Origin: Bradyrhizobium sp. Leo170
Lineage (GTDB): Bacteria; Pseudomonadota; Alphaproteobacteria; Rhizobiales; Xanthobacteraceae
Assembly: GCF_004296405.1 (NCBI RefSeq)
Contig: NZ_PSRR01000012.1
Coordinates: 1-61,276 of the forward strand
DNA length: 61,276 bases
Reading direction: 5' to 3'
Under the pieces are notes generated by a model. The model worked only from the letters and a program-made list of their open reading frames with translations. It was not told where the DNA came from and ran no database searches. The stretch's first letter is position 1. Each line of letters begins with the position of its first letter. Shown piece after piece: positions 8,613 through 16,778 of the stretch. The position numbers and the translations under genes are program-made.

Positions 8613-10754
8613 TTACGATGTGCTGGGACTCTGATTCCTAATGTTCTCTACGGCGTTCACAAACTCCGGCACAGTCCCAAATCTGCCAACATTGCCAAGG
8701 GCGGTACCGATCACATGGTGGGCTCGTCGAATGAACGTTGCCACGGAACCCATTTCGCGCGGAAAGAGAGGAGAGATGTCCTGGCGGCCCCGAAGCCGGT
8801 ACGCCTCGCGGATGTTTCGCGCGACTTCTTCTCGTTGCGTCCTGTCCTGAGTTAGTAACAATCCCATTCGCTCCGCAACGGTGAACTCGGCCGGCTCAGC
8901 GGAATGCCGCAAGAGCAACGCCTCCAGCGAGGACAGGGTATAGCTCAAGCGCTCTATGGGATTGGGGAAAGTCGTGCCTGTGCTGAACAGAAGTAAGCTC
9001 GCCCTGACGGCCAGCGCGAACGCGCTCAGTCCTTCTGGGCGCACCAGCCCCCCGACCGCGTCAAGGCCGGGCCTCATTCCCTTCAATGCGTCTTCGGAAA
9101 TTCGCCAGTCAGGCGCGTTCGGCACAAGTATAGCCTCCTTGTAGGAAAACGTCCCATCTCCGAGAACAAGGAGGTTCGAACTCGGGACAAGCTCCGATCC
9201 GAGCAGGGCATTCGCGGAAACCGCTGGAAAATTTAGAGCGGCCGGCGAGAAGAATCGCAGGAACGCAACGATTATCCTGGCAATGACCGCACCTTCTTCT
9301 TCGATCTTTCCTGCTTCTGCGCGCAATTTGAAAACAACGGCGGCGAAGCCCTGCATGCGCTCGCGCAGCTTGTTGAATAGGCCGACGATACTGTCGCGTT
9401 GCTGTGGCGCAAAGCTGAGGGCCTGCGACTCCAGCCTTTCGATCATGGCCTTGGTTATCGTCGCTATTTCGGCTGGCCCCACCGTGAACGAGTTCTGCAC
9501 TTCGAGATTGGCAATGGGTGCCCACAGCTCCAGCGGCCGGACGGCATCCCGGCCATCTCTTGCTATGGTCTCAGCGAGACTCTTCCTATCCTCCACCTGA
9601 AAACTGTCTTGCAGCCATTTGATTATTGTCTTCTCCACGAACCCGCGGCTCAGCATCCGGCGCGCCCAATCTGTCTTTACGATGCTTTCCGTCAGGGCCT
9701 GCATCTCGGCAAAGGTCTCTTCATCGAGCCCAAAATGGGCGCTGTCCTTATACGTGAACACAAACGCACGCCGGCCCTCGGCATCATTCGCCCAGACGAG
9801 AGGGACCGCGAGCATCTCCTGGTCGGTGAGGGTCACGCCGGGTGGACGCTCGCTCGGAAATCCGTCGCCGCGGGCCGGCTCCAGTTCGATCTTTCTTACC
9901 TTGTGCAAGAGCGCGTCTGCCGCCGCGGCCAGTGTGGCCGCCCGGCCTGGTGCAAAGGAGAATTCCTGCTCCGGCTCCTCGACACCTCCGCCGGACGAGA
10001 CGTTCGTTTCAGCAGCGACCGCCGGCGCCGGCTTGGTAGCTGTCTCAAGCCGGTTCAAGGATTCCTGCAGCTTGCGCAATTCGTCCAAATCGGCCGAGTG
10101 AAATTGATCGAGCTCACTCTGCAGCCAGCCATGAAAGGACAAGATGCTGTCGGTGTAGGATTCGGCAAAGGTTCGAATATCAACGAATTCGCCACAGCTC
10201 TCGATAAATGTCCGCGCCGGAGCCGACCAATTGCGCCACTCCAGCAATGGGGCAGTCCTGATGTGAATGCCGGTTTCAAGCGTCCCGCCTTCGGGATGAT
10301 CGGGATTCGATTGGAAATGCATGTACATCTCGGAATTAGGCAACTCATTGTGCAGAATGTAGTTGCGCAGATCCTGGACGAACCTTACGAGCGCCTGGTC
10401 TTTGAAATCAGCGTCTACCTTGGCCTGGTAGCGGTCCAGCATTGGCGTATTGCTGTAATTCTCCCGCATGAATATGCGCGTGTGTTCGACCAGTGTCAGT
10501 GCCCCCGCGACGAAGTTGTGGACGCGGCGCGTAACCTCGCGATGGGTCTGGCTTCCCGCTTCCCGGTTGGCGACCGCCATCAGGCGAATGCCTTCATCGG
10601 GATCGTTCACGCGGCGTGTGATTTCGATCAGCTCCTGGGCGTTCATCCGAAATATGTTGAGCGTGAATGTTCGCTGGTGAGAGCGGTTTATGTGCTCCAT
10701 CCCACGCGAAGCATGGATGACTTTGAGAAGATCGCCTCGATTTGCTTCGCTCAC
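8613..10754 (-). CDS. 713-aa protein with HEPN-like RNase motif
   Basis: GTG start preceded by GGGGAAAAGG. The N-terminal 150 residues contain FVQDLRNYILHNELP: Arg130-Asn-Tyr-Ile-Leu-His135 is an R-N-x3-H arrangement matching the R-x4-6-H catalytic motif of HEPN ribonucleases, set in an all-helical context. The middle (about 240-560) is unrecognised. The C-terminal part, LSYTLSSLEALLLRHSAEP and ERMGLLLTQDRTQREEVARN, resembles the helical ApeA-type HEPN domain, but the terminal R-x-H is not evident. No nucleotidyltransferase or antitoxin partner lies beside it. HEPN proteins are commonly toxins or abortive-infection effectors; this role is inferred from motif only. Confidence 0.7.
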   Translation of the reverse strand: MSEANRGDLLKVIHASRGMEHINRSHQRTFTLNIFRMNAQELIEITRRVNDPDEGIRLMAVANREAGSQTHREVTRRVHNFVAGALTLVEHTRIFMRENYSNTPMLDRYQAKVDADFKDQALVRFVQDLRNYILHNELPNSEMYMHFQSNPDHPEGGTLETGIHIRTAPLLEWRNWSAPARTFIESCGEFVDIRTFAESYTDSILSFHGWLQSELDQFHSADLDELRKLQESLNRLETATKPAPAVAAETNVSSGGGVEEPEQEFSFAPGRAATLAAAADALLHKVRKIELEPARGDGFPSERPPGVTLTDQEMLAVPLVWANDAEGRRAFVFTYKDSAHFGLDEETFAEMQALTESIVKTDWARRMLSRGFVEKTIIKWLQDSFQVEDRKSLAETIARDGRDAVRPLELWAPIANLEVQNSFTVGPAEIATITKAMIERLESQALSFAPQQRDSIVGLFNKLRERMQGFAAVVFKLRAEAGKIEEEGAVIARIIVAFLRFFSPAALNFPAVSANALLGSELVPSSNLLVLGDGTFSYKEAILVPNAPDWRISEDALKGMRPGLDAVGGLVRPEGLSAFALAVRASLLLFSTGTTFPNPIERLSYTLSSLEALLLRHSAEPAEFTVAERMGLLLTQDRTQREEVARNIREAYRLRGRQDISPLFPREMGSVATFIRRAHHVIGTALGNVGRFGTVPEFVNAVENIRNQSPSTS

Positions 10755-11257
10755 GACCTTTTCCCCAATTGGATACGTTAGAAGATATCACGAAAGCCGC
10801 AGACCAGGGCGTCTTTGCTTCGTTGATGATGTTGGCCCAATGACGGTAGACTGCGAGATCGTAAAAAAGACCAACTATGGGCCCAGCCGGCGAAGTCAGC
10901 TCTTGGCCCGTCTCAGACCTCCGGCGATGACCGCTTTCGCGCCGCTCTTAAGGGCATAGCGGACATCAAACGCGCCTTGATCCGCTGCGTCCCAATCTAT
11001 GAGCACACGTTCTATTTAGTCCCGATGGACGCCGGTTCGTTGATGGCGCCGACCGCTCGATGATGTGTTGTCGAGAACAAGCCATCTTATCTTGCTTCTT
11101 CCGGTGGCACTTCGCTGTATTCCCTCCCTTCTGGTCTTTCCGGCGTCGACCCAATTGGCAAGTTGAAAACATTAATGTTGCCTTGGCTCAAGAACGCTCT
11201 TGGAATCTACTAAACTAGATGAAGGCGCTTCCAGAAGAGTCGCCCCCTCCATCCACG
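10755..11257. other. Non-coding decayed stretch
   Basis: No supported gene. Degenerate repeat-like fragments occur (for example GGGCATAGCGGACATCAAA near 10950). The region follows the 5' end of the HEPN-like gene and may hold its promoter, but no consensus stood out. Confidence 0.35.
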
Positions 11258-11578
11258 TTAAAGCTGTCGGCTATTTCGTGCATCTAGCACTGTCTTAATG
11301 ACCATGTCGGGCAGGTTCGCCTGTAGAGTAGCAAGTTGCTGCTGAACTGGTGCGAGCCCCGTCGCATCGGCGCTGACCGTATCAACGTCTCTGTGCCAAC
11401 TGCCGATACCGTTAGTGCTATCTTGGATAGCTCCCCTACGCCTTCAACACGCCTTTGGCTTCCGCTTCAGCGCCCGCCGCTTTTGAGTAGCGGTCAATTT
11501 ACGTTTAAGCGAGGCCAGTACTGCCACGGTATTTTTCTGTTCCCGAGATTTTCGGATCGATACTTGTGCAATGGTCAT
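11258..11578 (-). pseudogene. Small basic protein gene interrupted by an in-frame TGA
   Basis: ATG 11578 follows a strong Shine-Dalgarno (GGGGGAGCATC). The frame gives MTIAQVSIRKSREQKNTVAV and a Lys/Arg-rich helix, then stops at TGA 11446-11444 after 44 residues. The same frame continues open for another 61 codons, ending QQQLATLQANLPDMVIKTVL plus nine residues and TAA. A single stop in about 106 codons with a good ribosome site suggests one gene broken by a nonsense mutation, or a real 44-residue product. I do not recognise the family. Confidence 0.4.
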
Positions 11579-11629
11579 GATGCTCCCCCAAGCGACCAAT
11601 GCTCGAATCTTTGGAGGGCTTGATCAAGA

Positions 11630-11793
11630 TCACTGATGCGTGCGCGTCTCGATCAACTTCGGAGTGTTGCTTTGGAGCGACACGCGTGAGACGGAGTTGC
11701 ACGTATAGCAGCGGAATACACGCGCGGCACCAAATCGCGCTTGTTCGGCCAGTCTGCTAGATGCTGCATCGGGTTTCCGCACGCCTCACACAT
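11630..11793 (-). pseudogene. Zinc-ribbon small protein gene with frameshift
   Basis: The first frame reads MCEACGNPMQHLADWPNKRD, with a CxxC knuckle and the HLAD phrase typical of small rhizobial zinc-ribbon proteins. After LVPR the homologous reading jumps one frame: VFRCYTCNSVSRVSLQSNTP follows in the other frame and supplies the second CxxC, ending at TGA 11632-11630. The two halves together make a complete four-cysteine protein of about 54 residues, so a one-base indel near 11725 has broken it. No good ribosome binding site remains. Confidence 0.6.
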
Positions 11794-12036
11794 GCGGACT
11801 TCATCTTGTGGTTCCCCAACTGCGGTAATGGAAAGCCGGTCCCGTAAGCTTCGAAACCACCGATAAACCCAGAGTTGAACCGCCGCATGAGTCGAATTGA
11901 TGAAGATGCCGACCCGTAAAACTACGGGCCGCCCTTTCGACATTAACCGAACCGCTCAACCCTAATCCGCGACTTCGCTTGTACCGCGGTGCCAAACCAG
12001 CGAAATCAGCATCGCAGTTCTACCTCGGCGCGAGCG

Positions 12037-12222
12037 ATGAAGCGGATTAAGTCCAGAGTATCCGAAGTGAAATGTCCGGCCTGCAACGGCACCGGACTTG
12101 AGCCGGTCCGACAACCACCGTCCCCAGGCCGGAGGCTCTATTCACCGAAGTGCAAGGCTTGCGACGGGAAGGGGAGATTGAAGGAGGCGGCCTTAAAAGA
12201 TCGCCCTAAGTCCGAAAGCTAA
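12037..12222 (+). CDS. Small zinc-finger protein (DnaJ-type CxxCxGxG repeats)
   Basis: A 61-residue protein starting MKRIKSRVSEVKCPACNGTG. Two knuckles, CPACNGTG and CKACDGKG, match the CxxCxGxG pattern of the DnaJ cysteine-rich domain and should bind one zinc. It is a common small cytoplasmic protein in Bradyrhizobium with no assigned role. The upstream in-frame ATG 11989 adds 16 residues outside the conserved part and is not preferred. Confidence 0.75.
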   Translation: MKRIKSRVSEVKCPACNGTGLEPVRQPPSPGRRLYSPKCKACDGKGRLKEAALKDRPKSES

Positions 12223-12692
12223 AGCGCGTCAGCGTGTCCTGATTGAGGACCACGGTTCCACACTACTTTTTGATTTCGGCTGCGGTGCATGCTTGAGCTG
12301 AGCCTCGATGCAACTCTTTCGCTTGCAACCGTCGATTGTACGCTGTTTCTGGGCGATGTCAGCTTCTGGCCTTGGCTGTGTGAAAACGCCAAGAAGCTTG
12401 ATGGCGATAGAAGAAGTTGTTCGTCCAAGACTGTCTTAGCCCCTCAAACTCGCAAGCGCACTCAACTTTAAGAACGAACTGAAGAAGGTAATTCTCGCCG
12501 CGTTTCGATCTTTCGCGTTTTTACATAGCCAGGGCCCAAGCCGGACCTGTCGATCGGTCGCTCTGGTGGTCTGGTTTTGGGGTCAATGCGGACAAAGCGT
12601 GCCCGAGTGCGCGCGAAGGCCTTTCCCGAACATTGGTCTGGTCATCCAAAGGCCGCGTTCTTCCATAACCACTCGTACGCGAATGCGGGCCG
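12223..12692. other. Non-coding stretch ending in dispersed repeat copy 2
   Basis: No gene supported. The right part, 12570-12669, is the second copy of the degenerate repeat described at 6811. Confidence 0.35.
12570..12669 (+). repeat. Degenerate dispersed repeat, copy 2
   Basis: Starts TCTGGTTTTGGGGTCAATGC and ends TTCTTCCATAAC, paralleling the copy at 6811-6908. Internal identity is low, which indicates an old family. Confidence 0.5.
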
Positions 12693-12869
12693 TCAAAAAT
12701 GCTTGGCGGCCAGAAGTCCGAGCAGAACCGTGCCTGAGACGGCGGATACTGCGACCATGTTGATCAGGTTTTGCGTGGCCACCGATAGCGTCGATGCCGC
12801 AGACGCCGCCGGCGAGTTCGCTTTTGATTTCTTGCGTTTTTGCCTTTGTGGCGTTGTATTTGCAGACAT
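12693..12869 (-). CDS. Possible 58-aa single-pass membrane peptide
   Basis: A short frame from ATG 12869 to TGA 12695-12693. It has a basic, Ser/Ala-rich N-terminal half (TPQRQKRKKSKANSPAASAA) and a C-terminal hydrophobic helix (LINMVAVSAVSGTVLLGLLA). The positive-inside then helix layout is what a real small membrane protein would have. The Shine-Dalgarno is weak (CCGGGAA). Unrecognised family; it sits in otherwise decayed DNA, so it may itself be a relic. Confidence 0.4.
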   Translation of the reverse strand: MSANTTPQRQKRKKSKANSPAASAASTLSVATQNLINMVAVSAVSGTVLLGLLAAKHF

Positions 12870-13295
12870 TGTATTCCCGGAGATGGTGGATCAGGCCGCA
12901 TTGCAGCCTGACCCTGACGCTTTCCCTGTCGAGATTTGGCCCCGATCTGCAGCCACCATTGCATGTCGAGGGACGAGAAAGCTTAAGGGGTCTGGTAAAC
13001 CAAAGCTGACCAGAGTTGATGGTTTATGAATTCGCGAAGTCTATCGCGCGGCAAGCGGCGCTAGGCTTCGGCAATATCGTCGACTATATCAATCGGGACC
13101 TCTCGCGGCAGCGTGCCAGTGTGCGCCGGTACCACACGCTGACATGCCACCTCATCTATCCGGCCGGTGAAAACTCGACCGGCCTGATGGGCTCCAGACG
13201 GGTTCGCCGCCATCCCCATCGCCGCAATTGATCCGTCCCAGCGTGCGGCTTCTCCTGCGGTCCCCGCGCTTTATGGGTCCGGGTCCCCTCGCTCG
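12870..13295. other. Intergenic region, no confident gene
   Basis: A plus-strand frame at 13019-13231 (MVYEFAKSIARQAALGFGNI...) is open but has no ribosome binding site or recognised family. Its 3' part is GC-rich and repetitive. Treated as non-coding or a relic. Confidence 0.35.
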
Positions 13296-14216
13296 TTATG
13301 CTGCCTCGCTTGGGAGCGTCGACGTCATTTCGGCGATCTTCTGAAACTCGATAAATAGCTCGGGCTGGAACTGCTCGAGGTAACGCGCCACGCGGTCGTT
13401 GGTGATCAGCTTGCGGAGATAGCCCTTCACGACCGTGAGGTGGAGGTGATCCTGGCCGTACGAGTCTTGGATCGAAGATATCGCTTCCTGCAATCGCGAG
13501 AGTTCGCGTTCCATGCGGGCAATAGCTTCGGCCGTCATGCCCTTCAACCGTTTGGGCGTCTGTGGGGTGACCAGCTGGGCCTGAGGAGTGCCGGCCAATA
13601 TGGCTGAGGCATAACTGACAGAAAAATTGTTGGCATTGATGAGGAGTTCGGCGGCCTCGATCTGACGCAGAGGGCTCATCTTGCGAAGAACATCAAAGAC
13701 AGCCAGGGGACACATCCTGTCCTTTAATAGGCCGACAACCTCCTCGCATATCCCGTCAAGCAGCTGTGCTTTACGCGCTATGCTGCGAACATGGATGTCG
13801 AGGGCCCGTGCTATTTTATCCTTAGGGACGTTGCGCTCGATCGCTTTGGCGATCATTCGCTGCTCCTGGATCGGAGACAGGCGGCTAACGCGCTTGTTGT
13901 AGGTAAACGCTTCATCGTCGGTCGAGACCAGGCATTCAACCTCACTCTCCCCAAGGTCGCGAAGCACTTCGATCCGCAAGTGGCCATCAAGCAACAGGTA
14001 GGAATTCGGATCTCTCGTGTCCCGAATAACGACAGGCGGTTCGACCAGTCCGATCTCGCGAATGGAGGCTGCAATCTGGCGGTATTTATGACTAGATTTC
14101 GCGGTTTTCTCGATCGCCTTGACTGGCAAGATCGAGGTGATTTGCACCACCACGAAATCGGAGCCAAAAGCCTGGGTGATCGTGTTTGAGGCAGTAGTAT
14201 CGACTGGTTTGCTCAT
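13296..14216 (-). CDS. RepB/ParB-like partition protein (third gene of recombinase-ParB operon)
   Basis: A 306-residue protein. Residues 20-105 form a ParB-type nuclease/CTPase domain: VVQITSILPVKAI, a Lys/His-rich stretch, REIGLVEPPVVIRD and LLLDGHLRIEVLRDLGE, where the usual GERR motif of ParB is GHLR. A helix-turn-helix follows (KIARALDIHVRSIARKAQLL). The C-terminal part, GYLRKLITNDRVARYLEQFQ and then ELFIEFQKIAEM, matches the RepB partition domain (PF07506). RepB proteins bind centromere-like DNA, but no RepA/ParA ATPase is present, so classic segregation is unlikely. The start overlaps the upstream gene's stop by 4 bp (ATGA). A 31-bp stretch of this gene recurs at 21547. Confidence 0.85.
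   Translation of the reverse strand: MSKPVDTTASNTITQAFGSDFVVVQITSILPVKAIEKTAKSSHKYRQIAASIREIGLVEPPVVIRDTRDPNSYLLLDGHLRIEVLRDLGESEVECLVSTDDEAFTYNKRVSRLSPIQEQRMIAKAIERNVPKDKIARALDIHVRSIARKAQLLDGICEEVVGLLKDRMCPLAVFDVLRKMSPLRQIEAAELLINANNFSVSYASAILAGTPQAQLVTPQTPKRLKGMTAEAIARMERELSRLQEAISSIQDSYGQDHLHLTVVKGYLRKLITNDRVARYLEQFQPELFIEFQKIAEMTSTLPSEAA
13702..13732 (+). repeat. 31-bp direct repeat, copy inside repB-like gene
   Basis: Begins GCCAGGGGACACATCC and ends TAATAGGC; 29 of 31 bases equal 21547-21577 in the same orientation, 7.8 kb away. On the minus strand it encodes LLKDRMCPLA of the RepB-like protein. The bracketed segment contains the serine recombinase gene. Confidence 0.6.
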
Positions 14217-15124
14217 GTCGTTAATCCATCGGCGATCCGCTGTTCCAGAAAGGCGGGCATAGTGTCCAGACGCTCGGCCTTGAGCAGATTTGCAAACTTC
14301 TCATCGTCGCGTAGCTCTCGCATAGCTTCGACGATGAACAGTAATCGGCTTTGTGTGACCTCGGCCTTCTTGACGAGCAGCTTTTGACGGTCCGCCTCTT
14401 GACGATAGATACGAATGATCGATTCGCCGGTAAGCGGTCGCTTGGCGCCGTCGCGCCGTCCAAACCGGCTGTCATGAATGTGTTTGCCGCTGCGCTGTCG
14501 CTGCTCGATAATCCTGCGCACCGCGACCAGCTTCTTTCCGCGTAATTTTCTTTCCGTGTAGGCCTGCGTCAGAGCTTGCTGAACATCCTCATCGCTCGAT
14601 TTTGCAATCTCGATTGCCATATTCAGGGGAAGAATGCCTGCTTCGACAGCCGTGACGAGCCGTTCCTCGCCCTTTTCCAATAGGGTGCCAATCATTTGAA
14701 TGTATTCGACGCTAACGCCGATCTTTGGTGCAATCTCGCGGTCGCTATAGCCGCGGCCACGCAGCGTGCTGATATCCTGCAACAGGTCGATAGCTCGATG
14801 CTGCCGCCTGGCACAATTTTCAACCAGGCTCATAACTAGGCAATCACTTTCCTCGGCCTCGATGACTATGGCTGGAATCTCTGTCTGACCGAGCTGAATG
14901 AACGCTTCGATCCGGCCCTGGCCACACACAAGATCATAGCTTGCTGAGTCCGCATCGCTCTTTCGTGGGCTAACCGTGACCGGACGCTTGAGCCCGACAT
15001 TGGCAATGCTCTGCACGATCTCCTGAAAATTGCGACGATTTCGGACTCTAGGATTTAGAAAGCGAATCTGGTCAATCGGGATGGTATTTACATGTTTCGG
15101 TCCTCTCGATTTGGATTTACTCAT
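14213..15124 (-). CDS. ParB N-terminal-domain protein (second gene of operon)
   Basis: A 303-residue protein. Residues 10-100 are a ParB/Spo0J-type domain: NTIPIDQIRFLNPRVRNRRN, VGLKRPVTVSPR, YDLVCGQGRIEAFIQLG (GQGRIEA in place of GERR) and IPAIVIEAE. HTH residues follow (SDREIAPKIGVSVEYIQMIG). The C-terminal half is basic and helical (RKLRGKKLVAVRRIIEQRQR). It overlaps the recombinase stop by 4 bp and the next start by 4 bp, so the three are translationally coupled. ParB-fold proteins are CTP-dependent DNA clamps or nucleases; without a ParA this one more likely acts as a DNA-binding accessory to the recombinase (inference). Confidence 0.88.
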   Translation of the reverse strand: MSKSKSRGPKHVNTIPIDQIRFLNPRVRNRRNFQEIVQSIANVGLKRPVTVSPRKSDADSASYDLVCGQGRIEAFIQLGQTEIPAIVIEAEESDCLVMSLVENCARRQHRAIDLLQDISTLRGRGYSDREIAPKIGVSVEYIQMIGTLLEKGEERLVTAVEAGILPLNMAIEIAKSSDEDVQQALTQAYTERKLRGKKLVAVRRIIEQRQRSGKHIHDSRFGRRDGAKRPLTGESIIRIYRQEADRQKLLVKKAEVTQSRLLFIVEAMRELRDDEKFANLLKAERLDTMPAFLEQRIADGLTT

Positions 15125-16692
15125 GCTGCCTCCAGAAATGAGGTGTGGGCCGCCATCGAATAGAGAAAGTCGAGCGATTCGAATCGGTAAGCGTCGAGCG
15201 AAAGCGCATTGTCTTCCGCCATCCGAATCCGGCCCTCTTTCATGTCGATACTTGGAAGAACATAGTAGTCGAGAGGCTGTTCGTTCGAGCGATCCAGGCG
15301 AACGGCAACCGTGACGTCCGGCGCAAGACCCGTGTCAAACCGAATTTGCCATCGGAGCGCACCAGTCTGGGTCTCAAAGGACCGCGCGAGCACGATTGAA
15401 GCGGTAAATTCCTTATTGACCAGAAGGAGATGAGTTATGGGGTCACAGACGACGGATCCGCCCGCCTTTTCGAGGCCCGCTACAATTTCGGCTAATAGTC
15501 CAGGAAAGGATTTGCGTAGGTGCCGATTGATTTCGATGAATTTGTAATCACGATCGGGCGTGTAGCCTATAAGGCTGTAAGCTCTCAAAAGGCTGCCGAA
15601 GCGGTGACGGTATAGGCTCGATGAGGGCATACCGTCCCGCTCGTCGATAATGAAGCCTGACAGGGAGCCCTCCTCTGCAAGCACGGCTTGAAGAAGGGCG
15701 AGCAATTCCTCATCGGAATAATGATTGTGACGTTGGTCTATAATGTGTCTGGCACGCTCAAATAGAGCGCGGTTGACAATCGAGGGAAAGACACCATCCG
15801 CTCGAACCCAGGTGTCGCGCTGATTGACTACACGTCGCTGCTTCAACTTGTAAGAAACGCGATTGAAGACGTTGTTGCCGATATACTTTTCGTTCGTCAA
15901 AATCTGATGGATTGATGCCCGAGTCCATGGGCGACCAAGGTCGCTCATGATGCCCCGCTGGTTTAACGCTAGTGCGATTTCGCGCTCCGACTTACCTCCT
16001 TCGACGAACATCGAATAGATGCTGTGGACGTGTTCGATTTCGTCAGGCGGGCCAGGAGTAAGGACGACGCGGTCGGTTTGGAGGCTCTTTCGATCGCCGC
16101 GGCCGAGTTCACCCTTGGGATTCCGAAGCTCATCGATTAAGAGGCGTCGCAACCCAAATCCAGCCGGGCCGCCCTGGCGAAAGCCGTGTTCGATGAGTCG
16201 GCATTGGCCGGCAAAAACCTTGACCGATAGCTCGCGGCTATATTCACCAGCCATGACCCGTTTGACGTTCTTGAGGAGGATCGAACCGATACTGCCGTCA
16301 TTGTCAAACTGTTCGCCGCAATAATGGACACGTATCCCTGCCCGAGAGCAAACGTGCTCGTGATATGCGCCTTCGTCCGCATCCTGAAATCGTCCCCAGC
16401 GGCTGACGTCGTAGACTAAGATTGCTTGAAAGCCGGCCGTGCCTGATTGCACTTCCATAATGAGCGATTGCAATCCGTCACGACCGTCCATTCTTAAACC
16501 GCTACGGCCGGAATCTTCAAAGACGCGCACGATAGTGAAGCCCCGTTGCTCGGCATAGCGACGTATCGTGTGGAGTTGATTTTCGGTGGAGTACTTCTGA
16601 AGGTCTGTCGACATCCGGACATAGGCAGCGGCTAGCGAAGGACCTTCTCCTCGATTTTGGCTCTTACCGTTGCTTTTGATCCGTCTTGTCAA
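15121..16692 (-). CDS. Large serine recombinase without zinc ribbon
   Basis: A 523-residue protein. The resolvase catalytic domain (about 20-165) shows AAAYVRMSTDLQKYSTENQ with nucleophile Ser28 and Arg26, FEDSGRSGLRMDGRDGL, and YDVSRWGRFQD. The Recombinase domain (PF07508-like, about 175-320) shows GGPAGFGLRR, EREIALALNQRGI and IHQILTNEKYIGN. Normal large serine recombinases then carry a CxxC...CxxC zinc ribbon; here residues 320-523 contain a single Cys and a different fold (DRDYKFIEINRHLRKSFPGL, then a beta-rich end). It heads the operon with the two ParB-like genes and lies 86 bases from the divergent HTH gene. No terminal repeats of an integrated element could be proven. Confidence 0.92.
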   Translation of the reverse strand: MTRRIKSNGKSQNRGEGPSLAAAYVRMSTDLQKYSTENQLHTIRRYAEQRGFTIVRVFEDSGRSGLRMDGRDGLQSLIMEVQSGTAGFQAILVYDVSRWGRFQDADEGAYHEHVCSRAGIRVHYCGEQFDNDGSIGSILLKNVKRVMAGEYSRELSVKVFAGQCRLIEHGFRQGGPAGFGLRRLLIDELRNPKGELGRGDRKSLQTDRVVLTPGPPDEIEHVHSIYSMFVEGGKSEREIALALNQRGIMSDLGRPWTRASIHQILTNEKYIGNNVFNRVSYKLKQRRVVNQRDTWVRADGVFPSIVNRALFERARHIIDQRHNHYSDEELLALLQAVLAEEGSLSGFIIDERDGMPSSSLYRHRFGSLLRAYSLIGYTPDRDYKFIEINRHLRKSFPGLLAEIVAGLEKAGGSVVCDPITHLLLVNKEFTASIVLARSFETQTGALRWQIRFDTGLAPDVTVAVRLDRSNEQPLDYYVLPSIDMKEGRIRMAEDNALSLDAYRFESLDFLYSMAAHTSFLEAA

Positions 16693-16778
16693 TCAGCACC
16701 CAATTCCGATGCGATTCTGTTGGCCTCCCCCCAAGGCATATGAACTAGCCGCCTGATCGTACGGGATAGGAGGGTGGA

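Noticed and set aside
9399..10781. 460-codon plus-strand open frame opposite the HEPN-like gene
   Set aside because: Pure antisense shadow of a longer minus-strand gene with clear motif content and a good ribosome site; the plus frame has no recognised family.
13019..13231. 71-codon plus-strand frame before the repB-like gene
   Set aside because: First half looks protein-like (FAKSIARQAALGFGNIVDYI) but there is no ribosome site or known family; may be a relic.
13296..16692. Idea that the recombinase/ParB operon is a plasmid replication-partition module
   Set aside because: No RepA/ParA ATPase, no RepC-like initiator and no origin-like iterons apart from the short 21-bp array.
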